From NCBI GenBank assembly GCA_022451045.1, contig JAKUOW010000019.1, positions 1 through 38,695 on the forward strand: a stretch of 38,695 nucleotides of DNA, written 5' to 3'. The notes beneath the pieces were generated by a model that searched no databases, was not told the DNA's origin, and saw nothing but the letters and a program-made list of their open reading frames with translations. Positions 6,870 to 16,152 of the stretch are shown one piece after another. Source of the DNA: Pirellulales bacterium (lineage in GTDB: Bacteria > Planctomycetota > Planctomycetia > Pirellulales > Pirellulaceae). Numbering within the stretch: the first letter of the stretch is position 1; the number at the start of each line of letters is the position of its first letter. Position numbers and translations under genes: made by a program.

Positions 6870-9800
6870 CTAAAACGGCAGTAGTTGATCGGGGATATGC
6901 TGTCTAAACAGGTCAAGCACATTGGTAGGTGATGCCGTATCGCCTGTCTCACGGTTCTCTTGAAGTTCATCGGGCACATTTGCAACTCTTGAGAGACCCA
7001 GCGGAACATATTGCTGCAGATACCGCGGCCAATAGCTCTGCAAGTACTCCTCACATTCAAGCAAGTTACCGTGTTCCTGAAGTGAATACACCAGAGCAAC
7101 ATCTTTAATTAGCCCATGGAATTCCTGTTGCTGGAACCAGATATCAAACACTTCCACCTGATCTATCCACACTTCACCGGCGCTCATCAGGTCGAATCCC
7201 ACGCGCAGCTCACTCAGCCCATCTTTGGGTAGATCATCGAGAATCAACACGAACCGTGACCATTTTTCACCGATGGCTGTAATATTTCTAGCTTGTTGAC
7301 CTGATTCTTTACGTCCGATTGTTCGCGGCCGGTAATAGACTTGGCCATACAGTTTACCTTCCACAGCAATCCGAAATGACGGTTGTTGAGATTCATCTGG
7401 AATCCGAACCCATGCGGACACAGCTATTCGGCCTGTAGCGGGCGGTGCAAACGGTTCACTGCGGACCCATGTCACATCACGATCTGCTGGGCGCCGATGT
7501 AGCACCAGATGTTGTTGCCCATGAAACGCATTACCGGTTTTTGTTTGAATCTTGTTCTTTGCAGATGCGTTATGAACCCATCCATTTGGGAATAAATGTG
7601 TTTGCGTTGCTTCAAATCCAGAGTTTTGAAGCACTTGCATATGCCGCGGTTGAGTGAGGTTGTTTACGCGGCGATTAACCTCCCTTATCTCTTTTTGGAT
7701 TTTTGCGGCGATGGCCTCGTCAACGGTAACTCGCACATCAGCCACTGTTGGAACACCCCGCTCAACCTTGACCGCAACAATGTCATACGGCTTTAGATCA
7801 AAACTCCACGTAGCACCAATTCGATTCCATTGAATCGATTGTCTGCCCTGAGGATTCGTTGCAAGCGGCATACGGTTTAAGCGGCTTTCCTGCTGAGCAA
7901 GCAGATTTATCCTCGCTGATGGTTCCACCTTAAGCTCAACCGCTCCCCCAACAGACCACGGTGAGTTATTCAGCAGATAGTAGTATGTTACATCGTCTAC
8001 ACGAAGCTCTCTCAGCGTGATTGGACTCTTTGCAACGGAATCCGGCAATCGTACAGTCTGAAACCGATCCTTCGGCAGTCTCTTAATCGTCTCGAACATG
8101 TCCCGTAGCGATGACTCGCTTCCAAGCGGCAACAGCCAACCACCCTGCAACAGGTGAAATGTATCTGAATTAACAAGTGATTCGATAAATGGTTTTCTCG
8201 CATCGCCATGCGTAGCAGCGAGTGTATTGATCAACCACGTATTGGCTGATCCAGCGCCAAACGGACTTACTTTATCAAAGCCCGGAAGAGATCTTGAATG
8301 AGGAGTGTGCTGGATAACAGTTGCCGACTGCATATGCGTTCCCGACCAGCGTGAGAATCTTGCATCTCGCTGAATAGCAACGTCACTCGATTGCTTAGAT
8401 AGGTCGTGAATGGGAACGCACTTGTTTGGGTGCATCCAAACAAGTGTGCTACTTGCTGGAAAGGCATTTGGCTTAATTCCTTTTTCCAACATCACTTCAT
8501 CAAACGGCACGTCAACTGCCAGACGCGGTTGCAACTGACGCTTTACGAGCGGGTCGTTGAACAATTCCCCCGGTGACAAATACAACTTAGCTCCTGCAAC
8601 CTGTTCTTGAACGGTTTCAGCGATACGCGAATAAAACTCACTTAGCTTCTGACTTCGCCAGGTTAACCACTGCTGTCGCAATTCACCGTTAATCGCCTGC
8701 ACGCTTTGTTGATGGCTCATTAGTAAATCTGTACCACCAGATTTCAAATGATTCATAAACTCGCTGACTGTTTCGGTATCCTGCCCCCAATGCGACGAAG
8801 GAAAATGGGTATAACCATTCGGCGTCATGGCGAACATAACTCCACCAAAGCTCGGATGATGTCCATAGCGGTCAACCATTTCACGTACGATATCAATCAT
8901 GGCTTTTTGCACATGAACATTAAGTGGGTTGTAATAAGGACCGAGGCCTCGGTTTGTACTGAACCTTTGATTCCAGGTTCGTCCGACACCATCGCGCAAC
9001 AGCACACCTTCCATTCCGTCGCTACTGCTTGTCAGAGCATCGAGTTGGGCCAGTGGCATGTTGAATTGGATCGATGGAACGAGCTTTAAGCCACGAGCGT
9101 CGAACATTTTGAATAGCAATTCAACGACATCTTTTTGAACAGGATCTTGACCGCTACTTAACAGAGCACCGCTTTCATACTTTGGAGTGGAGCTAATTTG
9201 GGCGGTGGGATAAAGCGTACTCCCTTCGCAAACAACAGCCACCGATGCACCGCTGTAGCCAGCATACTCCAGATAATCCGTCAGGCGTTTGCTACTGCTG
9301 TAAAACGTGTGCCAGTCATCTAAGACGGCACGCGAAATTTCGTCCAAGGCACCCGATACACCAAAGAGTTCCGGAAAGAGCGGTTTTTCCAGCATTGCCA
9401 AAACATCACGCGAGTTGATAGTGGACCGCTCGAACTGACGATTAAGATCACCAAGATTTCCAAGCACCTGCTTTACAATAACTTCCTTGAAAACCGCGGA
9501 TTTGGACGGATGGTGATTCGTAAGGAGCATCACCGGAGATTGTGTTCGTGGCCAAAATACAATGCTTTGAACCTGCTGGCCATCTGCATTGATCCATCGG
9601 GTTGAATCCTGAAAGAATCCGAAGTCACGATGTACAGGATGTAGGCTCCCGGATGCATCCGGCTCCAGAATAGAAATACCAACAGATTGCTGTATCCCCG
9701 CTGGAAGAACGACCTCCAATACATGTGGCTGATATAAGTCTTCGCAATGCAGGGGATATGATTGCCATCCACTTACACCGATAGAGGTAAATAGCTTGTT

Positions 9801-10994
9801 GTCAGATTCGGCCTTTTCCAATGCGACCCATTTTCCATTCGCTTGAGCAAGGGTTGACGTTTTACCATTACTTTGTGGTTGGATTTTGACACCTGCCAGG
9901 ACATTCAGACGGTCTAGATGATGAAGGGCATTGAACTTATCCCACCAACTAACATCCGTTGGATCAAACCGCATCACTTCAACTAACTCTGGTCGCGACT
10001 CGCTACGAGTGTGTTGAGTAGGTGCTACAACGAATTGAATGCGTCGTTGAGCGATCGGGGTTAGCCTGACAAGCGAGTCCACGAATCTACTGCTTCGCAC
10101 ACTCACGTCAATATTGTAGATTCCCGGTTTATGAGGAATCGGCACCGTCACGTTCGAAATAGTATTTCCGATTTGATTTGCAATCGTATTAAAAGCAATA
10201 CTCTGTGTATTGATTACATCACTGCTGTGATACGGCATCACGTTAACATCCAACTGGTACTGCTGGCTTGGCCGCAGGCCAATTGCATACGGTTGGACAT
10301 TCATAACGAGAGACTCACCTGGTGAGAACACCAGGTTATTGCGTTGTAGCTGCACACGGATTTGATCGCCGGGCGACCGTCGCACTTTGATTCGATTACC
10401 TTCCTCATCAATCACGCGTTGAAACGGAGTGGTGAGAATTTCGGTAACAGCCAGCTTATAGCTCACGGGATTCGTTTTTCTGGCTTCATCAACGAGTTCA
10501 ACCATTACTTTTGTATTTACCGATCCGGCAATAAACACGTCGAATCCGTCGTAGCTACGCTCACCTACGTTTTTGATAAGAATCGATGTACGTGATTCTT
10601 CGATCACAGCGGAAGAGTTAGCTTCCATGGACAACGAAGTCAGTCTGGCAAAACGACCCGATTCCAGTGACAACCGGCCAGTCCAGGACTTCGGTGCCTT
10701 GCCGCCCCACATAACACGCAGTCGCACATACAGGGTGTCTTTGTTAGCAACATTACCTTCTCCATCAAAGACTGGAGTCTTGTCGATATAGGTTGCGGGA
10801 GATGCCATAGGCGGGCCGGCTCGACCACTATTCGCACTCGACTGCATTGGCGAGACCATCGGACCAACGGTGACATCAGAATCCATTGGACTCTGGGACA
10901 TGGGACGATTCACCGGCTGTTGTGCAAAAGCAGCGTGCTGCCAGGCCAACGACGAAAGGCACAACCAAACGCACATCGAAATGCATTGGCGCAT
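6870..10994 (-). CDS. Very large secreted protein with glycosyl-hydrolase-like (TIM-barrel type) core and C-terminal jelly-roll domain
   Basis: About 1374 residues from ATG 10994, which opens directly into a signal peptide (MRQCISMCVWLCLSSLAWQ, cleavage near AFA/QQ). An in-frame TTG at 11066 would add 24 polar residues and bury the signal, so I prefer 10994; neither has a clear SD. The N-terminal third is beta-rich. The middle (about 530-1000) has the pattern of planctomycete family-10-like glycosidases, e.g. NRGLGPYYNPLNVHVQKAM and VDRYGHHPSFGGVMF. The C terminus (about 1180-1330) reads like a carbohydrate-binding jelly roll (NSGFEATQTHLFPNGW, then SAWVRIP and EVWIDQVEVFD). It is probably exported for polysaccharide binding or cleavage. 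Catalytic acids could not be assigned, so activity is uncertain. Confidence 0.72.
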   Translation of the reverse strand: MRQCISMCVWLCLSSLAWQHAAFAQQPVNRPMSQSPMDSDVTVGPMVSPMQSSANSGRAGPPMASPATYIDKTPVFDGEGNVANKDTLYVRLRVMWGGKAPKSWTGRLSLESGRFARLTSLSMEANSSAVIEESRTSILIKNVGERSYDGFDVFIAGSVNTKVMVELVDEARKTNPVSYKLAVTEILTTPFQRVIDEEGNRIKVRRSPGDQIRVQLQRNNLVFSPGESLVMNVQPYAIGLRPSQQYQLDVNVMPYHSSDVINTQSIAFNTIANQIGNTISNVTVPIPHKPGIYNIDVSVRSSRFVDSLVRLTPIAQRRIQFVVAPTQHTRSESRPELVEVMRFDPTDVSWWDKFNALHHLDRLNVLAGVKIQPQSNGKTSTLAQANGKWVALEKAESDNKLFTSIGVSGWQSYPLHCEDLYQPHVLEVVLPAGIQQSVGISILEPDASGSLHPVHRDFGFFQDSTRWINADGQQVQSIVFWPRTQSPVMLLTNHHPSKSAVFKEVIVKQVLGNLGDLNRQFERSTINSRDVLAMLEKPLFPELFGVSGALDEISRAVLDDWHTFYSSSKRLTDYLEYAGYSGASVAVVCEGSTLYPTAQISSTPKYESGALLSSGQDPVQKDVVELLFKMFDARGLKLVPSIQFNMPLAQLDALTSSSDGMEGVLLRDGVGRTWNQRFSTNRGLGPYYNPLNVHVQKAMIDIVREMVDRYGHHPSFGGVMFAMTPNGYTHFPSSHWGQDTETVSEFMNHLKSGGTDLLMSHQQSVQAINGELRQQWLTWRSQKLSEFYSRIAETVQEQVAGAKLYLSPGELFNDPLVKRQLQPRLAVDVPFDEVMLEKGIKPNAFPASSTLVWMHPNKCVPIHDLSKQSSDVAIQRDARFSRWSGTHMQSATVIQHTPHSRSLPGFDKVSPFGAGSANTWLINTLAATHGDARKPFIESLVNSDTFHLLQGGWLLPLGSESSLRDMFETIKRLPKDRFQTVRLPDSVAKSPITLRELRVDDVTYYYLLNNSPWSVGGAVELKVEPSARINLLAQQESRLNRMPLATNPQGRQSIQWNRIGATWSFDLKPYDIVAVKVERGVPTVADVRVTVDEAIAAKIQKEIREVNRRVNNLTQPRHMQVLQNSGFEATQTHLFPNGWVHNASAKNKIQTKTGNAFHGQQHLVLHRRPADRDVTWVRSEPFAPPATGRIAVSAWVRIPDESQQPSFRIAVEGKLYGQVYYRPRTIGRKESGQQARNITAIGEKWSRFVLILDDLPKDGLSELRVGFDLMSAGEVWIDQVEVFDIWFQQQEFHGLIKDVALVYSLQEHGNLLECEEYLQSYWPRYLQQYVPLGLSRVANVPDELQENRETGDTASPTNVLDLFRQHIPDQLLPF

Positions 10995-11273
10995 GAGCGG
11001 GCGCGGATCCGCGCACGATCGAGATTGGTACTCATCGAGAGTAATCAAAGGGACATCCTTGTCCAAATCAATGACATCATGTCACAACCAGAGCAGGAAT
11101 TATATCTCGTCTGGACATTTTGATACGAGAGCGATTTTCGATGTATTTCAACAATTCAAGAAACCGCTCTAGGTCAAATCACTGCAAATAGATTACCTTC
11201 TAGCATTAGCCGTGAGCGGTATTTGCCGTAACATGTGCAACTGCAAGCAAGGATGCGATGCAGTCCTATCCTC

Positions 11274-11280
11274 AGGGGGG
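11274..11280 (+). promoter_or_regulatory. Purine-rich Shine-Dalgarno deciding the start of the zincin-like gene
   Basis: AGGGGGG at 11274-11280 lies 8 nt before ATG 11289 and only 2 nt before ATG 11283. Spacing favours 11289 as the true initiator; the GTG at 11235 has no such site. Confidence 0.5.
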
Positions 11281-11288
11281 GAATGAGC

Positions 11289-12767
<1,479 letters not shown>

Positions 12768-12819
12768 GAATTAGATCTTACGCCGAGGATCTCCTTAAGA
12801 AAAGTATTTGATGGCGCGC

Positions 12820-12850
12820 AAAAAAAAGGGGCTCCCGTGTCGGGAGCCCC
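12820..12850 (-). terminator. Rho-independent terminator for the small gene at 12893-13195
   Basis: Arms ggggctccc (12828-12836) and gggagcccc (12842-12850) are perfect complements and extend by one G-C pair to a 3-nt loop. On the minus strand the hairpin is followed by eight T (12820-12827 are A on the plus strand). This is the clearest terminator in the window, about 43 bp past the stop of the small gene. Confidence 0.9.
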
Positions 12851-12892
12851 AGAGATTCTGGAGATGTTCTGGTAAACGAGAGAGTCGAGAGT

Positions 12893-13195
12893 CTACTGAG
12901 CAATCTCCATGTCATTACTGCTAGATTGACGACGACGCTTGGGAGCGGACATTGCCCACTCTTTGGTCATTTGTTGAAACACATCGGGCGACTCATAACG
13001 AACTGCCTCAGCGCCATCTAACAGAGGACCAACCAAACCCCGCAGTATGGGAAGTCCACGCATGCTCAAATCTGTGTTGTAATCGTCAACACCGATCTGG
13101 CTATAGTCGCTTATCAGTTTCTTTTCGCTTGAGTAATCTTGCATTCGCAAGCTACCGTCGCGTCCTCGGGTCACAATTCGATATTTACGTTTCAT
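12893..13195 (-). CDS. Small conserved-looking hypothetical protein
   Basis: 100 residues, not recognised. The N terminus is basic and beta-like (MKRKYRIVTRGRDGSLRMQD), the middle has a glycine/leucine-rich LPILRGLVGPLLDG segment, and the C terminus is basic (APKRRRQSSS). There is no signal peptide or membrane span. Support for reality: start ATG 13195, a strong intrinsic terminator just downstream, and its own intergenic spaces. The KYRIVTRG opening could be a small beta domain, but no function is proposed. Confidence 0.6.
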   Translation of the reverse strand: MKRKYRIVTRGRDGSLRMQDYSSEKKLISDYSQIGVDDYNTDLSMRGLPILRGLVGPLLDGAEAVRYESPDVFQQMTKEWAMSAPKRRRQSSSNDMEIAQ

Positions 13196-13220
13196 GATGT
13201 CAATCCAAAAACCTTGTTCG

Positions 13221-13237
13221 ACGAGGCTCAGCCTCGT
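13221..13237. repeat. Perfect 17-bp palindrome acgaggctCagcctcgt
   Basis: Eight-base arms (13221-13228, 13230-13237) flank a single C, 26 bp upstream of the small unknown gene. It is either an operator for that gene or a copy of a dispersed GC-rich palindrome. The rest of the 13198-13567 gap (370 bp) holds a duplicated ttatgacg (about 13453-13473), the hairpin at 13479-13502, and no gene I can support. Confidence 0.45.
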
Positions 13238-13478
13238 ACAAGATGCAGAACGATCGATGCAAAAAGATGTCAGACCATTGGCCTGTTCCTTGTTGCGGCA
13301 GGTTTACTATCGACGCTGCACTTCACAAAAAAACAGAATTTAGTTATTTGGCTTTACGTTGCGACCATTTGCCAGAATCCGAACAGCAATTGCCAACGGC
13401 GCGAACGGCACAGCCGGACCTAATTGGGTAGCAAAGTAATATCTGGTCCGATTATGACGTTCCGGTTATGACGACCGC

Positions 13479-13502
13479 ACCGGACTTCGTATGCAGTCCG
13501 GT
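13479..13502. repeat. 8-bp inverted repeat upstream of tRNA-Ser
   Basis: Arms accggact (13479-13486) and agtccggt (13495-13502) are perfect complements with an 8-nt loop, 66 bp before the tRNA. It could be a hairpin in a leader transcript, a binding site or repeat debris. No T-run follows. Confidence 0.35.
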
Positions 13503-13567
13503 AAGAGAGGTTAGCACGGTCTGTCGTCTTGTTAAAAAGCACAGCTGAGATTATTAATAGAAGCACC

Positions 13568-13651
13568 GGAGGGTAGGCGAATTGGCTAGCAACCTGATTC
13601 GAAATCAGGCGCCCGTCTAACGGGTTGCGGGTTCGAGTCCCGTGCCCTCCG
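13568..13651 (+). tRNA. tRNA-Ser (anticodon CGA)
   Basis: An 84-nt class II tRNA. Acceptor GGAGGGT (13568-13574) pairs with GCCCTCC (13644-13650) with one G-U pair. Anticodon stem CCTGA/TCAGG encloses TTCGAAA (anticodon CGA, codon UCG). The long variable arm cgcccgtctaacggg is the serine hallmark. The T arm is GCGGG-TTCGAGT-CCCGT and the discriminator is G, as expected for Ser. CCA is not encoded. Confidence 0.96.
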
Positions 13652-13841
13652 CTTCTTTGGGTCAATTACGTGTCAGCTCGATCGTTTGCACTGACCCTCG
13701 ACCATATGCTTAATTGGCACCATGCGCTGAGTGGCTCACCAGATCGCATATTCGTTACAACCGTTCGCCGTTTTTTACGCATTGCTGAGGTTGTATATCA
13801 CAACAGCCTGAGTTCCATGCATCCGTGTTTATACTGAAAAA

Positions 13842-14459
13842 ATGGCTGGAATCCGCGATATTCTCGACTTGCCGATCATGTACAGGATCTGGCAATTTCC
13901 ATTTGCCTACCAAAAAATGAAACCGGTTCGCAAGGATCAATCCTTAGCTGAAGCGGTCAAAGTATTGGATGTGGGCTGCGGTCCCGGTACGAATGCTAAG
14001 TACTTCACTCACGTGGACTGTCTCGGAATGGATATCAATGAACGGTACATCAGCAACGCCAGACAGCGGTATCCCGGCGAGTTCCGTCAATGCGATATTT
14101 GTACATATCAACCGGAAGACGGGCAGGCATTCGATTACATTTTTTTAAATAGTTTTCTTCATCACATTGATGATGAAAACACCTCCAAAATACTTAATTG
14201 TCTTCATGGATTGCTAACACCCAACGGCAGCATTCATATTCTCGATTTGGTTCTTCCTGAAAATCGATGCATCGCGAAGTGGCTAGCAAAGAAGGACCGT
14301 GGCGACTTCGCAAGACCCATTAAGCGCTGGCGAGAAATATTCTCAGACGTGTTTTCCACAATCCGCTGTGAGCCATTTGCGGTAAGAGGACTTGGAATCA
14401 AGCTGTGGAGTATGGTGTACTTCAAGGGAGCACAACGTGCTACGGGAGTTGCTCTATGA
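13842..14459 (+). CDS. Class I SAM-dependent methyltransferase
   Basis: A 205-residue soluble Rossmann-fold methyltransferase with SAM-binding motif I VLDVGCGPGT (41-50), an acidic strand-2 end (LGMDIN), and FDYIFLNSFLHHIDDE as the post-II/IV region typical of the Methyltransf_11/UbiE-like group. The substrate cannot be read. It is first in the four-gene plus-strand operon and ends in ATGA overlap with the next start (14456-14459), so a role in envelope-glycan or lipid-linked sugar metabolism is inferred from context. ATG 13842 lies 190 bp after tRNA-Ser. Confidence 0.85.
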   Translation: MAGIRDILDLPIMYRIWQFPFAYQKMKPVRKDQSLAEAVKVLDVGCGPGTNAKYFTHVDCLGMDINERYISNARQRYPGEFRQCDICTYQPEDGQAFDYIFLNSFLHHIDDENTSKILNCLHGLLTPNGSIHILDLVLPENRCIAKWLAKKDRGDFARPIKRWREIFSDVFSTIRCEPFAVRGLGIKLWSMVYFKGAQRATGVAL

Positions 14460-15484
14460 GTAGCATTGAAAAGATCTCCATCGCCATTCCGGTTTTTAAT
14501 GAAGAAACTGTTTTACCGGAGCTCATCAAGCGAATCACCGAAGTGATCGATACATTGCCAAACGGTCCACATGAGGTTGTTTTAGTAGATGATGGGTCCA
14601 CTGACCAAACACTCGCGATACTTACTGAGGCTGCCAAACATAACGACCGAATAAAGGTGATAAAACTATCACGGAATTTCGGGCAACAACCAGCGTATGC
14701 GGCCGCCCTGGATTACGTTACCGGTGACGCTGTGGTTCTGATGGACGGTGATCTTCAGGATCCACCCGAACAGATTCCGAGCCTGCTCGAAAAACTCAAC
14801 GAAGGGTTTGATGTTGTTTACGCCATTCGCGTCAAACGCAAAGAGAATTTCCTGAAACGTACGTGCTATCGGCTGTATTATCGTTTGTTGAAATGGCTCA
14901 GCCGTACTCCGTTACCAACAGATAGTGGAGATTTTTCAGTACTTCGCAAACCGGTCATTGATGTATTGAGGCAATCTTCGGATCGCCATCGGTATTTGCG
15001 TGGTATTCGAAGCTGGGTTGGTTTCAAACAAGTTGGCCTTGAGATTGAACGCGATGCTCGTGCAGCCGGGACACCCAAATACAATCTTCGTGGGCTAATG
15101 AAACTGGCGATGGATGGAGTTTTCTCCTTTTCATTGCTTCCACTACGCTTCGCTGCATACCTAGGCGGGCTGACAATCTTATTCGCTATCGCGTTTTCAA
15201 TTTACGCGGTATTTGTGAAATACTATGGAGACGCCGGAGACGCTCCCACAGGATTTACAGCAGTCTATATCCTGCTTTCGTTCTTCGCCGGAGTGCAATT
15301 GCTATTTCTCGGGATCCTTGGCGAGTACATCGGCCGGATCTTTGAAGAAGTTAAGGGTCGCCCTCCGTATATTGTGCAACAAGTAATAACGAGCTCTGAT
15401 TCGTGGACTCAGAATACGCAATCAACTACAGACAGCTCTACAACCGGCACTGGTGGTGGCGAAGCCGCGAACGCTTCATCTTAA
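14456..15484 (+). CDS. Family 2 glycosyltransferase, polyprenyl-phosphate sugar transferase type (DPM1/GtrB-like)
   Basis: 342 residues from ATG 14456 (ATGA overlap with the methyltransferase stop); an upstream GTG at 14405 would add 17 unrelated residues. GT-A features: IAIPVFNEE, VLVDDGSTD and the metal-binding MDGDLQDPP (DGD 97-99). Two C-terminal membrane spans (about 220-240 and 255-285) and GILGEYIGRIFEEVKGRPPY are typical of enzymes that load a sugar from a nucleotide onto polyprenyl phosphate at the inner membrane face. The product would feed the GT-C protein two genes downstream. The last ~27 residues are a Ser/Thr/Gly tail encoded where the next gene overlaps by 82 bp. Confidence 0.9.
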   Translation: MSSIEKISIAIPVFNEETVLPELIKRITEVIDTLPNGPHEVVLVDDGSTDQTLAILTEAAKHNDRIKVIKLSRNFGQQPAYAAALDYVTGDAVVLMDGDLQDPPEQIPSLLEKLNEGFDVVYAIRVKRKENFLKRTCYRLYYRLLKWLSRTPLPTDSGDFSVLRKPVIDVLRQSSDRHRYLRGIRSWVGFKQVGLEIERDARAAGTPKYNLRGLMKLAMDGVFSFSLLPLRFAAYLGGLTILFAIAFSIYAVFVKYYGDAGDAPTGFTAVYILLSFFAGVQLLFLGILGEYIGRIFEEVKGRPPYIVQQVITSSDSWTQNTQSTTDSSTTGTGGGEAANASS

Positions 15485-16152
15485 ACACCCTCAGACGTTG
15501 GCATGAGCAAAGTGATCTAAGCACCCAATCCAGAGAAATCCTGGATGTTGGGTGTGGTGACGCTCTGTTCTTTCCCAAACTCAAGCAATTCGGAAATGTG
15601 TCTGGCGTCGAACCCGATACAAACTTAATTGATCCAGGCAATCCAGACTTCCCCGCTATCTATGCCGGGAATATCGACGAGACTTTTGAACCTGGTAAGA
15701 AATTCGATTGGGTGATACTGCTTGACGTACTTGAGCACATTGAACAACCAGCAAAGGTACTAGGTTATATCTGCAAGCATCTGAATCCAGGTGCACGACT
15801 GCTGATAACCGTACCCGCGTTTAATCTCCTCTGGACGAGGCATGACGAATACAACCATCACTTTACGCGGTACAACAAAAGGACGTTCGCACGCATGGCG
15901 AATGGATCAGATATTAGCATCGAAAAGATGAAATACTTTTTTCACTGGACGTTTCCAGCCAAGATGCTTGTTCGCGCCAAGGAAGCCGTTTTCCGCGGCG
16001 ACCCGAGGCCCGCTGAAGTACCACACTCCATCATAAATACATGCTGTTTTGCACTCTCCAGGATCGAGCAGGCTCTTATTACACCACTACCAATTCCGTT
16101 TGGCAGTTCCTTGCTGATCTCTGCCACAGTGAATCACGCGACGGAAACCTAA
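15403..16152 (+). CDS. Class I SAM-dependent methyltransferase (second of the operon)
   Basis: 249 residues from GTG 15403. The start lies inside the preceding gene, but the N-terminal pattern NYRQLYNRHWWWRSRERFIL is characteristic of this methyltransferase group, so it is preferred. SAM motif ILDVGCGDAL (46-55), then VSGVEPD and VILLDVLEHIEQP follow the Methyltransf_11/23 pattern. The C-terminal third contains FHWTFPAKMLVR and a hydrophobic stretch that may contact membrane. The stop abuts the next start with no gap. The likely substrate is a lipid-linked sugar or glycan intermediate; this is inferred from neighbours. Confidence 0.87.
   Translation: MDSEYAINYRQLYNRHWWWRSRERFILNTLRRWHEQSDLSTQSREILDVGCGDALFFPKLKQFGNVSGVEPDTNLIDPGNPDFPAIYAGNIDETFEPGKKFDWVILLDVLEHIEQPAKVLGYICKHLNPGARLLITVPAFNLLWTRHDEYNHHFTRYNKRTFARMANGSDISIEKMKYFFHWTFPAKMLVRAKEAVFRGDPRPAEVPHSIINTCCFALSRIEQALITPLPIPFGSSLLISATVNHATET

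Noticed and set aside
13420-13665. Minus-strand open frame containing GHGTRTRNPLDGRL
   Set aside because: That string is the well-known false translation of a tRNA-Ser read antisense; it covers the tRNA at 13568-13651.
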